Shown here: piece after piece, positions 25,251 through 35,000 of the stretch | Layout of the letters: each line of letters starts with the position of its first letter | How positions within the stretch are numbered: the first letter of the stretch is position 1 | DNA from: Pseudomonas sp. dw_612 | GTDB lineage: Bacteria; Pseudomonadota; Gammaproteobacteria; Pseudomonadales; Pseudomonadaceae | DNA: 64,000 nucleotides | NCBI RefSeq assembly: GCF_018449725.1 | Contig: NZ_JAAVVC010000024.1 | Location: forward strand, 62,001 to 126,000 | Direction of reading: 5' to 3' | Notes under the pieces: generated by a model | What the model was told of the DNA's origin: nothing | The model's input: the letters and a program-made list of their open reading frames with translations, nothing else | Databases searched by the model: none | Translations under genes and position numbers: made by a program

Positions 25251-27149
25251 TTAGATATTCAGCAGTTGCAGACGCTCACGCACCGACGCTTCGATCCCTG
25301 CTTCATCCAAACCACATTCGGCCAGCATTTGCGCAGGCTTCGCGTGTTCGACATAACTGTCCGGCAAGCCCAGGTGCAGCATCGACTTGAGGATGTTTTC
25401 GCGAGCGAGGAACTCGCTGACCGCGCCACCGGCGCCGCCCATGATCGCGTTCTCTTCGATGGTCACCAGCAGCTCATGGTTGCCAGCGATTTCACGAACC
25501 AGCTCTTCATCGAGCGGTTTGACAAAGCGCATATCGACCACGGTCGCATCCAGCGTTTCGGCGACTTTCAGCGCCTCGGCCAGTTGCACGCCGAACACCA
25601 GCAGGGCTACTTTGTTGCCCTGGCGGCGAATTACGCCTTTGCCGATTTCGATCGGTTGCAGGTCTTTCTCGATGGTCGCGTTCGGGCCGTTGCCGCGCGG
25701 GTAACGCACCGCCGCCGGGCCGTTGTACAGGTGGCCGGTGGTGAGCATTTTGCGCAGTTCGTTTTCGTCGCTCGGGGTCATCACCAGCATGCCGGGGATG
25801 CAACGCAGGAACGACAGGTCGAAACTGCCGGCGTGGGTCGGGCCGTCTTCGCCCACCAGGCCGGCGCGGTCGATGGCGAACAGCACGTCGAGGTTTTGCA
25901 CCGCGACGTCATGGATCAGTTGGTCGTAGCCGCGTTGCAGGAATGTCGAATAGATCGCCACCACCGGTTTCGCGCCTTCACAGGCCATGCCCGCCGCGAA
26001 GGTGACAGCGTGCTGCTCGGCAATCGCCACGTCAAAGTAGCGCAGCGGGAAACGCTCGCTGAACGCTACCAGGTCCGAGCCTTCCTTCATCGCCGGGGTG
26101 ATCCCGACCAGGCGCGGATCGGCAGCCGCCATGTCGCACAGCCATTCACCGAACACACCGGAATACTTCGGCCCGCCGGATTTCTTCGGCGCAGCGGCCG
26201 GCGCATCCACCGGTTCGAGTTTGGTGATGGCGTGGTAACCGATCGGGTCGACTTCCGCCGGGGCGAAGCCTTTGCCTTTTTTGGTGACCACATGCAGGAA
26301 TTGCGGGCCTTTCAGATCGCGCATGTTGCGCAGGGTGGCGATCAGGGTTGGCAGGTCGTGGCCATCGATCGGGCCGATGTAGTTCCAGCCCAGCTCTTCG
26401 AACAACGTGCCCGGGACCAGCATGCCCTTGGCGTATTCTTCGGTACGCCGGGCGATTTCCCAGGCGCCGGGCAGGCGCGACAGAACCTTTTTGCTGCCTT
26501 CGCGCATGCTCGCGTAAGTGCGGCTGGACAGGATCTTCGCCAGGTAATTCGACAAACCACCGACGTTGCGCGAGATCGACATGTCGTTGTCGTTGAGGAT
26601 CACCAACATGTTGGCGTTCACTTCTGGCGCGTGGTTCAGCGCTTCGAAAGCCATGCCGGCAGTCAATGCGCCGTCGCCGATCACCGCGATCGCCTTGCGA
26701 TCACTGTTTTGCAGGCGGGCGGCAATCGCCATGCCCAGCGCCGCGCTGATCGAAGTGCTGGAGTGACCGACGCCAAAGGTGTCGTACTCGCTCTCGGAAC
26801 GACGCGGGAAGGCTGCGACGCCGTCCTTCTGGCGCAGGGTGCCCATGCGCTCGCGACGGCCGGTGAGGATTTTGTGCGGATAGGCCTGATGACCCACGTC
26901 CCACACCAGCCGGTCGTCCGGGGTGTCGAAGACGTAATGCAACGCGATGGTCAGCTCGATGACGCCCAGGCCGGCACCGAAATGCCCGCCGGTCTGACCG
27001 ACCGTGTAGAGCAATTCCAGGCGCAATTCATCGGCCAGGGTTTCCAGCTCGGCTTCGCCTAACCGGCGCAGGCCGTCCGGCGTGTTGGCACGGTCGAGCA
27101 GGGGCGTGGTCGGGCGCTTGCGGGGAATCTCATGAAACGTCGTGGGCAT
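25251..27149 (-). CDS. dxs: 1-deoxy-D-xylulose-5-phosphate synthase
   Basis: The 632-residue thiamine-diphosphate enzyme carries GHQAYPHKILTGRR, the cofactor motif GDGALTAGMAFEALNH with AxVILNDNDMSIS following, and a DRAGLVGEDGPTHAG segment in the central domain. It condenses pyruvate and glyceraldehyde-3-phosphate in the first step of the MEP isoprenoid pathway and feeds pyridoxal and thiamine synthesis. Third gene of xseB-ispA-dxs. Confidence 0.97.
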   Translation of the reverse strand: MPTTFHEIPRKRPTTPLLDRANTPDGLRRLGEAELETLADELRLELLYTVGQTGGHFGAGLGVIELTIALHYVFDTPDDRLVWDVGHQAYPHKILTGRRERMGTLRQKDGVAAFPRRSESEYDTFGVGHSSTSISAALGMAIAARLQNSDRKAIAVIGDGALTAGMAFEALNHAPEVNANMLVILNDNDMSISRNVGGLSNYLAKILSSRTYASMREGSKKVLSRLPGAWEIARRTEEYAKGMLVPGTLFEELGWNYIGPIDGHDLPTLIATLRNMRDLKGPQFLHVVTKKGKGFAPAEVDPIGYHAITKLEPVDAPAAAPKKSGGPKYSGVFGEWLCDMAAADPRLVGITPAMKEGSDLVAFSERFPLRYFDVAIAEQHAVTFAAGMACEGAKPVVAIYSTFLQRGYDQLIHDVAVQNLDVLFAIDRAGLVGEDGPTHAGSFDLSFLRCIPGMLVMTPSDENELRKMLTTGHLYNGPAAVRYPRGNGPNATIEKDLQPIEIGKGVIRRQGNKVALLVFGVQLAEALKVAETLDATVVDMRFVKPLDEELVREIAGNHELLVTIEENAIMGGAGGAVSEFLARENILKSMLHLGLPDSYVEHAKPAQMLAECGLDEAGIEASVRERLQLLNI

Positions 27150-27240
27150 CAGGCGAATCGTTATAGGTATAGAAGAGGCGGCAGTTTACCTGATGCATCG
27201 GCCCCTGCCCACGCGTTGCTCTTTTTTGGCGGATACGCTG

Positions 27241-28128
27241 TCAGCTACGCCGTTCGACGATATAGCGGGCCAGATCACGCAATGGCTCGGCGGCCGCGTC
27301 AAACGGTCGCAGCGCATGCAGAGCCTGATCGCGCAGTTCCAGGGCGTAGGCCTTGGCCGCATCGAGGCCGAGCAGGGCCGGGTAGGTCGGCTTGTCCCGA
27401 GCAATATCGGCGCCCTGGCGTTTGCCGAGGGTTTCGGTATCGCTTTCGACGTCGAGAATGTCGTCCTGGACCTGGAACGCCAGGCCGATGGCCTGGGCAT
27501 AGGTCTGCAAGGACTTCAGCTCATCTTTCTCGGCGCGACCACTGGCCAGGGCGCCGAGTTTGACGCTGACCTCGATCAACGCGCCGGTCTTGTGCCGATG
27601 CATGTATTCGAGGGCTTTTTGATCCAGCTTCAAGCCAACCGAGCCGAGGTCGATGGCTTGGCCGCCGACCATGCCCGCCGGGCCTGCGGCCAACGCCAGG
27701 GCACTGACCATTTGCAGGCGAATGTCGGCGTCCGAGGTGCTCAGGCGCGGGTCGAGCAGGGCGCTGAAGGCCAGGCTCTGCAAGCCGTCACCCGCGAGGA
27801 TCGCGCAGGCTTCATCGAATTTCTTGTGGGTGGTCGGCTGGCCGCGACGCAGATCGTCGTCGTCCATGGCCGGCAAATCGTCGTGCACCAGGGAGTAGGC
27901 GTGGATCAACTCCACGGCACACGCCGCGCCGTTGGCCTGCTCAGCCTTGCCACCCAACGCTTCGCACGCGGCGTAGGCCAGCAGCGGGCGCACACGCTTG
28001 CCGCCATTCATCACGCTGTAGCGCATGGCGTCATAGAGGCGAGCGAGTTCGGGGCTCGGCGGGGTGAACAGGGTGTCCAGTGCAGCGTTGACCCGGGCCT
28101 GGCTGGTCGCCGAATACGCTGCGATCAT
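27241..28128 (-). CDS. ispA: Geranylgeranyl/farnesyl diphosphate synthase IspA
   Basis: The 295-residue polyprenyl synthase has a first Asp-rich motif DDLPAMDDDDLRRG and a second one, QVQDDILDVESD. The segment GGKRVRPLLAYAACEA near residue 42 is the IPP-binding region. It makes farnesyl diphosphate for ubiquinone and undecaprenyl phosphate. Its ATG overlaps the xseB stop (ATGA). Confidence 0.95.
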   Translation of the reverse strand: MIAAYSATSQARVNAALDTLFTPPSPELARLYDAMRYSVMNGGKRVRPLLAYAACEALGGKAEQANGAACAVELIHAYSLVHDDLPAMDDDDLRRGQPTTHKKFDEACAILAGDGLQSLAFSALLDPRLSTSDADIRLQMVSALALAAGPAGMVGGQAIDLGSVGLKLDQKALEYMHRHKTGALIEVSVKLGALASGRAEKDELKSLQTYAQAIGLAFQVQDDILDVESDTETLGKRQGADIARDKPTYPALLGLDAAKAYALELRDQALHALRPFDAAAEPLRDLARYIVERRS

Positions 28129-28367
28129 TCTGGCTGATCCGCGTCGAAGGGTTCCTCGGCCAGCTCGCCATCACGCTCGAGCAGCACTTGAACCTTTTGC
28201 TCAGCCTGAGCCAGCGCTGCCTGGCAATCGCGGGTCAGACCGATGCCTTGCTCGAAAGCCGTCAGCGAATCTTCCAGCGACAACTCGCCGTTCTCCAGTC
28301 GCTCCACCAGCGTTTGCAGGTCAGCGAGGGATTGTTCGAAATCCAGTGCAGCTTTTTTGCGGGCCAT
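28125..28367 (-). CDS. xseB: Exodeoxyribonuclease VII small subunit
   Basis: The 80-residue protein shows the XseB core FEQSLADLQTLVERLENGELSLEDSLTAFEQGIGL, here named by its ends FEQSLADLQ and FEQGIGL. It is a coiled-coil helical pair that regulates XseA. First gene of the xseB-ispA-dxs operon, a very conserved arrangement. Confidence 0.95.
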   Translation of the reverse strand: MARKKAALDFEQSLADLQTLVERLENGELSLEDSLTAFEQGIGLTRDCQAALAQAEQKVQVLLERDGELAEEPFDADQPE

Positions 28368-28489
28368 GGCGGCTATTTCCGGTTGACGTTAAACCGGCGC
28401 GACACTAGCAGACATGGGGGTTATGGGCAAATGAGGCGGGGGTTTTTGCCTCTGTTGCGGCAGCACCTGTTTCAGCTTCGACGCACCTT

Positions 28490-28624
28490 TGTAGCAACTG
28501 GCGAAGCCTGCGTTCGGCAGCGCAGCGGTCGTCAACCCTGTTTGTACGGTACACCTGATGTACCGTGCGTTCCGATTTCACGACTGCTGCGCAGTCGAAC
28601 GCAGGCTACGCCAGCTGCTACAGG
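28490..28624. repeat. Long REP-type inverted repeat
   Basis: TGTAGCAACTGGCGAAGCCTGCGTTCG at the left is mirrored by CGAACGCAGGCTACGCCAGCTGCTACA at the right, with GTACGGTACA/TGTACCGT in the loop. It belongs to the second repeat family seen also at 20935 and 56047. Confidence 0.75.
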
Positions 28625-28650
28625 TTGGAGTGCAAATCAGCTCAGTGGCC

Positions 28651-28695
28651 TATTCGGCTCATTTCGTGAGCCGAATAACCGCTCTATTCGGCTCA
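28651..28695. promoter_or_regulatory. Triple TATTCGGCTCA operator-like cluster
   Basis: TATTCGGCTCA (28651-28661), its exact inverted copy TGAGCCGAATA (28667-28677) and a third direct copy (28685-28695) sit within 45 bases. The spacing and symmetry are those of a multi-site operator for a dimeric DNA-binding protein. No regulator gene is adjacent. The rest of the gap 28368-28886 holds a REP and a short minus-strand reading frame. Confidence 0.55.
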
Positions 28696-28745
28696 CGCCC
28701 AACAATCACCGTGATTTCCACCACAAATAAACATGTATCTGATTG

Positions 28746-28871
28746 TTAAAAAACTGCCGAATGGCTAACCTTCGCGCCTTCTACGACCCAATAGTCACGG
28801 GTCTTTCTGACGAAACGCAGTTTTTGCATCTGTAACGCGCCGAGGATCGGGCGCAAGGTTTCGTTGTGCAT
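28746..28871 (-). pseudogene. Possible 41-codon gene remnant
   Basis: The minus strand reads MHNETLRPILGALQMQKLRF and ends VVEGAKVSHSAVF before TAA. Its amino-acid composition is more protein-like than the other frames. No ribosome site is visible, and I recognise no family. It may be the 3' remnant of a deleted gene to which the TATTCGGCTCA operator once belonged, or chance. Confidence 0.2.
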
Positions 28872-28886
28872 GGCAGGAGGCGTCAC

Positions 28887-29678
28887 ATGCGTTGTTTTCT
28901 TTCATTGCTGACGATGCTGGTCTGGGCCACCGCTGCCTGGGCCGAGCCGACGGCCGAGCTGTCAGAGCCGGTGGGCGGCTGGCGCTATAACGGCTTGCTC
29001 GATCGCAGTGAAAACCCTCAAGTCGCCTATCCCACACCGCCCATCGACCGGGGCGTGCAGCGCAATCGCACGATGATCGAAGGCCAGCTCAAGGCTATCG
29101 GTACCCAGCGCGGGCCGCACACGTTGGCGGTCAACGGCAATCCACTGAACTTGTACACCGACGACGAAGGGCGTTTCGCCCGGCCGTATGCATTTGGCGC
29201 CGGTTCCAACAGCGTCGAAGTGCGCAGTGCCGAGGGCAAATCCCTCAAGCGCATTCAATTCTATGAAGCCAACAGCCTGCGCACCCCGGCGCGGATTCGC
29301 GTCGTGCTGGGTTGGGACGATCCGAAAGCCGAGCTCGATTTGCACATCATCACTCCGGACGGCCAGCACGCGTTTTTCGCCCATACGGCGTTGACCAACG
29401 GCGGCGGTCTGGACCCGGACGGCGTCGATGGTCCCGGCCCGGAAATGTTCACCATGACTGCGCCGATGCATGGCACCTATCTGGTTTACGTGAACTATTG
29501 GGGCAACTTCGGCAGCGAAGGCTATAACTTCGATGAGACCAGCAACCAGAACGAGGTCATCACCTCGCAAATCAACCTGGTGCTCAACGAAAACACTGTC
29601 GACGAAAAACGCGAGACCTTCATCGTGCCCCTACGGGCCATCGGTGACCTGTTGCTGGTCAAGACTTTCAACTATTAA
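28887..29678 (+). CDS. yfaP: YfaP-like exported DUF2135 protein (first copy)
   Basis: The 263-residue protein has a signal peptide (MRCFLSLLTMLVWATAAWA) and is organised as in E. coli YfaP: EPVGGWRYNGL at the mature N-terminus, then RVVLGWDDPKAELDLHIITP and HGTYLVYVNYWGNFG. AGGAGG sits just upstream of ATG 28887. It opens the yfa cluster; a second copy with about the same layout closes it at 38267. The periplasmic role of the cluster, with the A2M protein YfaS, is unknown. Confidence 0.85.
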   Translation: MRCFLSLLTMLVWATAAWAEPTAELSEPVGGWRYNGLLDRSENPQVAYPTPPIDRGVQRNRTMIEGQLKAIGTQRGPHTLAVNGNPLNLYTDDEGRFARPYAFGAGSNSVEVRSAEGKSLKRIQFYEANSLRTPARIRVVLGWDDPKAELDLHIITPDGQHAFFAHTALTNGGGLDPDGVDGPGPEMFTMTAPMHGTYLVYVNYWGNFGSEGYNFDETSNQNEVITSQINLVLNENTVDEKRETFIVPLRAIGDLLLVKTFNY

Positions 29679-29717
29679 GCATCCCGCTCCACGGATGAAC
29701 TGCTGAGCTTTGGGAAC

Positions 29718-31445
29718 ATGAGCGTGAACATGAGCAATAACACTGTTTCCCCGCCGACCGCTGACGCAACGGCTGCAAAAAAACCACGGCGCTGGCCGGC
29801 CGTGCTGATCGGGCTGTGCCTGGTGGCCGGCGTCGCGGGCGGGTTGGGCTGGTTCATGCACAAACCCAAGGTGCCGCTGGCGGCGCTGGCCAGTGACAAG
29901 CTGGGCATGGGCCGCCCGGACGGTCTGCTGGAAACCAACTCCCTGAGCCAATTGCCCAAGGACTTGCTGGCGGTGCCGTTCCTCAAGGAAACCCTGACCG
30001 AAGATTTTGTCTTCTATTACGAAGCCCACGCAGATCGTCTCGGCTTGATCGGCAGCTTGCGCCGGATCGTCTATGAACATGACCTCAAGCTGCAGGACAG
30101 CCTGATCGAGCAGCTTTTCGATCAACCGGCGGATGTCGCGCTGTGGCGTGGGGCGGACGGTCGTCTGAAAGACTTTTTGTTGGTGATGGATCGCGGTGGC
30201 CTGGCCAAGCTGCTGGAGCCATTGGCCAAAGTGGCGCTGGATGATACGCAACTGACTCAGGTCGGCTCGGTGAAAGTCGGTGCCGATGACGTGGCGCTTT
30301 ATCAACTGACCTACAACGCCACCAAAGCGCTGCTGTTCGCTTCCCATGGCGACAAACTGGTGGTGCTGTCGAACCCGGCCAAGCTGTACGAAGGTGGCCA
30401 TGGTCCGGTCGATGAGCCAGGCATGGTCTCGACTCAGTCGCTCGAAGCACTGCTCGGGGGGCAAAAACTGTTCCCCGAAGCCTTCGGCCTGCAACCCCGT
30501 GCGCTGGAAGTGAAGCAACGGCTGTCGGTTAACTCCAGTGTGTTGGCCATGGGTTATCAGCGCTTCATCCCGAACTTCGCCGGCCTGCGTTTCGACATGG
30601 ACGACAAAGGCTGGCACAGCTTCCTCGCCATGGATGAACTGGATAACCAACCGGACTTCGATTTCAAACCGATCTGGCAAGCCATGCCGATGGGCGCCAG
30701 CGCCTGCGTGGCCTTGCCGCTCGCTGCCGAGCAACAGAAACCGTTGCTGGTCAAACTCGGCGCCGAAGAAAAAGTCGCCCAGGCCCTGACCGAACACATG
30801 GCCGGCGCGGCGGGCCTGTGCTGGTACGCCGATTCGCGGCTGTACACGCCGCTGCTGGTGGCCAGCCTGAATGACAGTGACAGCGCCAAACTCGACGGTG
30901 ACTTGGGCAACCTGTTCGGCTCGATGGTCGGCGCCTATGAAGGCAATGTCGAAGAGCACGCATTCCCGGTGGTCGAGAAGCAGGAAGGCGAAAGCCACCA
31001 ATGGCAGCGTCAGGTCAGCTCCAACTTCGGCCCTTATAAAGCCAAGGATGCCGAGAACCCGGACGCGATCACCGGCAAGGCGTTCATGAAAGTCAGCCTG
31101 GCCCGCCACGGTTCGACGCTGCTGTTCTCCCTCGATGACAAACTCGTCGACAAAGCCCTCGGCACCCTCGACAAACGTTTCCCACCGATGACCGACGTGG
31201 TGCCGAAAGACCTGCTGATGCCGATCTACTTCGGCCCGGATTCCATGGCGCAGCTGATGCAGCAGGAAACCCTCGACAGCCTGCCCCAGGATATGGAGCC
31301 GGTGTTTTACAACGCCGCGCAAACCTACCTGATCCCGAAACTGCGCAAGCTCGGCGGTTACGGCAAGTACGCGCTGACCCTGCCAAAAGGCAGCGAGCCC
31401 GACGGCCACTGGCAATGGCTGCCGCTGGAGTGGAAAGCCCTGTGA
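29718..31445 (+). CDS. yfaA: YfaA-like DUF2138 membrane-anchored protein
   Basis: This 575-residue protein has a cytoplasmic N-terminal tail, one membrane anchor (WPAVLIGLCLVAGVAGGLGW) and a large periplasmic region matching DUF2138 (LSQLPKDLLAVPFLKETLTE, FVFYYEAHADRLGLIGSLRR). It is homologous in context and domain to E. coli YfaA, which also neighbours yfaQ, yfaS and yfaT. It overlaps the next gene by 4 bases (GTGA). Function unknown. Confidence 0.82.
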   Translation: MSVNMSNNTVSPPTADATAAKKPRRWPAVLIGLCLVAGVAGGLGWFMHKPKVPLAALASDKLGMGRPDGLLETNSLSQLPKDLLAVPFLKETLTEDFVFYYEAHADRLGLIGSLRRIVYEHDLKLQDSLIEQLFDQPADVALWRGADGRLKDFLLVMDRGGLAKLLEPLAKVALDDTQLTQVGSVKVGADDVALYQLTYNATKALLFASHGDKLVVLSNPAKLYEGGHGPVDEPGMVSTQSLEALLGGQKLFPEAFGLQPRALEVKQRLSVNSSVLAMGYQRFIPNFAGLRFDMDDKGWHSFLAMDELDNQPDFDFKPIWQAMPMGASACVALPLAAEQQKPLLVKLGAEEKVAQALTEHMAGAAGLCWYADSRLYTPLLVASLNDSDSAKLDGDLGNLFGSMVGAYEGNVEEHAFPVVEKQEGESHQWQRQVSSNFGPYKAKDAENPDAITGKAFMKVSLARHGSTLLFSLDDKLVDKALGTLDKRFPPMTDVVPKDLLMPIYFGPDSMAQLMQQETLDSLPQDMEPVFYNAAQTYLIPKLRKLGGYGKYALTLPKGSEPDGHWQWLPLEWKAL

Positions 31446-32080
31446 CAGCCCTTATCCGAGGCCTCGGCCTGCTGGCGATGCTGCTGGGCAGTCGGGTGTT
31501 TGCCACCGAAGCCGCGCCGCTGGATGCGCAGCAATCCCAGGTGTTCCGCGCCTGGTTCGTGCGCATCGCCCAGGAACAACTGACCCAAGGCCCGAGCCCG
31601 CGCTGGTTTCAGCAGGACTGCGCGGGCCTGGTGCGTTTCGCCGCCAACGAAGCGCTGAAAGTCCATGACGACAAATGGCTGCGCAGCAATGGCTTGTCCA
31701 ACCGCTACCTGCCGCCGGAACTGCAACTGAGCGAGGCCCAGCGCGGTCTCGCCCAGCAATGGCAGCAGGGCGGCGGCAAGGTCGGGCCGTACGTCAACGC
31801 GATCAAATTGATTCAGTTCAACAGCCATCTGATCAGCCGCGACGTGTCCCAGGCACGGCCCGGCGACCTGATGTTTTTCGATCAGGGCGACGACCAGCAC
31901 CTGATGATCTGGATGGGCCGCTACATCGCCTATCACACCGGCACCACCACCCCCACTGACAACGGCATGCGATCCGCGAGCCTGCAGCAACTCATGACAT
32001 GGAAGGACACCCGATGGATACCCGACGCAGCCAACCCCAACTTCATCGGCGTCTATCGACTGAACTTTCTCTCCCAATGA
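31442..32080 (+). CDS. yfaT: YfaT-like DUF1175 exported protein
   Basis: The 212-residue protein starts at a GTG (31442) that overlaps the yfaA stop, with a signal peptide MTALIRGLGLLAMLLGSRVFA. WFQQDCAGLVRFAANEAL and PGDLMFFDQGDDQHLMIWMGRYIAYHTG suggest an NlpC/P60-like cysteine peptidase fold (Cys in DCAGLVRF, His in DQHLMI and YHTG). This is DUF1175. A peptidoglycan-directed activity is possible but inferred. Coupled to yfaS by ATGA. Confidence 0.8.
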   Translation: MTALIRGLGLLAMLLGSRVFATEAAPLDAQQSQVFRAWFVRIAQEQLTQGPSPRWFQQDCAGLVRFAANEALKVHDDKWLRSNGLSNRYLPPELQLSEAQRGLAQQWQQGGGKVGPYVNAIKLIQFNSHLISRDVSQARPGDLMFFDQGDDQHLMIWMGRYIAYHTGTTTPTDNGMRSASLQQLMTWKDTRWIPDAANPNFIGVYRLNFLSQ

Positions 32081-35000
32081 TCGGTGCCCGCATGCTGCGT
32101 TTACTGCCTCTGCTGTTGGTTTTAGGGCTGCCATTTTCGGCGGTCAACGCTGAAGACACGGTTCAGCCAAGCGACTACACGCCGGTGGCCGGTGAAAGCT
32201 TTTTCCTGCTGGCCGACAGCAGTTTCGCCGCCGACGAACAGGCGATGGTGCGCCTCGAAGCGCCGGGCCGCGACTATCGTCGGTTCCGCATGGAGCCTTA
32301 CGGCGGTGCTGACATCCGCGTGTACCGCATCGACAAACCGCTGGATTTCCTCAAGCGCCAGAAGAACCTGCATCGCGTGGTCAGCGACGGCCAGTTCAAG
32401 GGTGAAGGCCTGTCGAACACCCTCGCGTACCTGTGGGACAACTGGTATCGCAAATCCCGTCGGGTGATGCAGCGGGCCTTTTCCTACGAGTCTCGAAAAC
32501 AAGTCACCGAGGAAGTGCCGGAGCTGAAAATGGGCACCGCGATTGCCGCGCCAACGCCCTACGACGCTCAGCCGCAATTCGCGCTGATTCCGGGTTTGCC
32601 GGTGGTCAGCCAATTCCGTTATCCACTGTGGGAAGCCAAACCGATCCAGCCGCCCGCCGGCGTGAATCTGGCCGGCTCGTCCAGTGAGTTCGTCAGCGTC
32701 GCACCGGGCAACGTGTACATCCCGTTGGGCCACCTGAAACCAGGCCTGTACCTGGTGGAAGCGTTGATCGGCAAGTACCGCGCGACCACCATGGTCTTCG
32801 TTTCCAACACCGTGGCCGTGAGCAAGATTGCCGGTGATGAATTGCTGGTGTGGGCCGCGCGCAAACACGAAGGCAGTTCGGTGCCAAAAGTGAATGTGCT
32901 GTGGACCGATGGCCTGGGCGTGATGAGCAGCGGTGCGACCGATGCCGATGGTTTGCTGCGCCTGAAACACGTCAGCCCCGAGCGTTCGTTCGTGATCGGC
33001 GAAGACGAAGAGGGCGGGGTGTTTGTCTCCGAGAACTTCTATTACGACAGCGAGATCTACGACACCAAACTCTATGCGTTCACCGACCGGCCGCTGTACC
33101 GGCCGGGGGACTGGGTGTCGCTGAAAATCGTTGGTCGCGAGTTCAAGAACGCCCGGGATTCCGTGGCGCCGACCGCTGCCGACGTCAACGTGACCGTGCT
33201 CGATGCCACCGGCACCGCGCTGCAATCGCTGGCGCTGAAGCTGGATTCCAAGTCCGGTACCCAAGGCCGTTTCCAGTTGCCGGACAACGCGGTCGCGGGC
33301 GGCTATGAATTGCGTTTCAGCTACAAGGATCAGGCCTACAGCAGCGCCTTCCGCGTCGCTGAATACATCAAGCCGCACTTCGAAATCTCGCTGAACCTGG
33401 CCAAACAGGATTACCGCACTGGCGAACCGGTGAAGGGCAGCCTGGTGCTGCTGTACCCGGACGGCAAACCGGTGGCCGACGCCAAATTGACCCTGAGCCT
33501 GCGCGCCCAGCAATTGTCGATGGTCGATAACGAGCTGCAATACCTCGGGCAGTTCCCGATTGAGCTGACCAGCACCGAATTGACCACCGACGCCAAGGGT
33601 AACGCGACCCTCGACCTGCCGGCTGCCGACAAACCGAGCCGCTACATGCTCACCGTGTTCGCCAGCGATGGCGCGGCGTATCGGGTCAAGACCACCAAGG
33701 AAATCCTGATTGATCGCGGCGCCGCGAGCTTCAGCCTTCGCGCACCGCAACGTTTTAGCGCGGTGGGCGACAAGGTTGCGTTCAGCTACTTGAATGAAGG
33801 CGGCAGCGAGCAGAGTAAAGCCGTCACCCCGAGCAGCTACAGCTGGGTGCGCCTGGAAGACCAGACCACCGGCGACGGCAAACTCACCGCGAAAGACAAA
33901 GGCTTCAGCCTCGCGTTCGAGCGTCCGGGCACCTACAACCTGACGTTGAAGGATGACCATGGCCGCGTGGTTGGCGCGGCTGGTCATTCGGTCACCGGCG
34001 AAGGCGTCAAAGCCGTGCCGGGCACCGTGGAAATCGTCCTCGACAAAGCCGAGTACAAGGCTGGCGACGAAGCCATGGCGTTGATCACTTTCCCGGAGCC
34101 GATCAGCGATGCGCTGCTGTCCCTGGAGCGTGACAAGGTCGAGGCCACGGCGCTGCTGTCCAAGGGCGCTGACTGGCTGAAGATGGAAAAGCTCAGCGAC
34201 ACCCAATACCGCGCGCGCATTGCGGTGAAGGACACTTTCGCGCCGAACCTGACCTTCTCCGTGCTCTACACCAAGGGCGGTCAGTACAGCTTTCAGAACG
34301 CCGGCATCAAGGTGATCACGCCGCAAATCGACGTGGCGATTGCCACGGACAAAGAGTCGTATCAGCCGGGCGATACCGTGTCGGTTGACCTGTCCACCCA
34401 GTTCGCCGGCAAGCCGATTCCGGCGCACCTGACGGTCAGCGTCGTGGATGAAATGATCTACGCGCTGCAACCGGAAGTCGCGCCGACCATCGACCAGTTC
34501 TTCTATCACCCGCGCCGTAACAACGTGCGCACCAGCGCCAGCCTGTCGTTCATCAGCTACGACGTGGCATTGCCGGGCAGCCCCGGCGCGCCGGGCAAAG
34601 CCAACCGCAGCGAGCGGGGCGTGAAAGTGCTGGAGCGGCCGCGTCGTGAAGACGTCGACACCGCCGCATGGCAGCCGGAATTGATCACCGATGCCAACGG
34701 CAAAACCCGCTTCACCTTCAAGATGCCGGACTCGCTGACGCGCTGGCGCATCACTGCGCGGGCGATCGCCGATGACGGCCAAGTCGGGCAGAAGAAGCAA
34801 TTCGTGCGCTCGGAAAAACCGCTGTATCTGAAGTGGAGCGGCCCGACTAAATTCCGCACTGGCGACAAACCAGCGCTCGGCGTGTTTGCCTTCAGCCAGG
34901 CCGAAAAACCGGTCAAGGCTGAGCTGGTGATCCAGTACGGCGGCGCCGAGCAACGTGTGCCGGTGACCCTGAGCAACGGCATCAACTACATCGCCCTGCC

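Noticed and set aside
28795..29037. 80-codon minus-strand frame across the yfaP start
   Set aside because: It runs antisense through the yfaP signal peptide and is Arg/Pro/Ser-rich mirror sequence.
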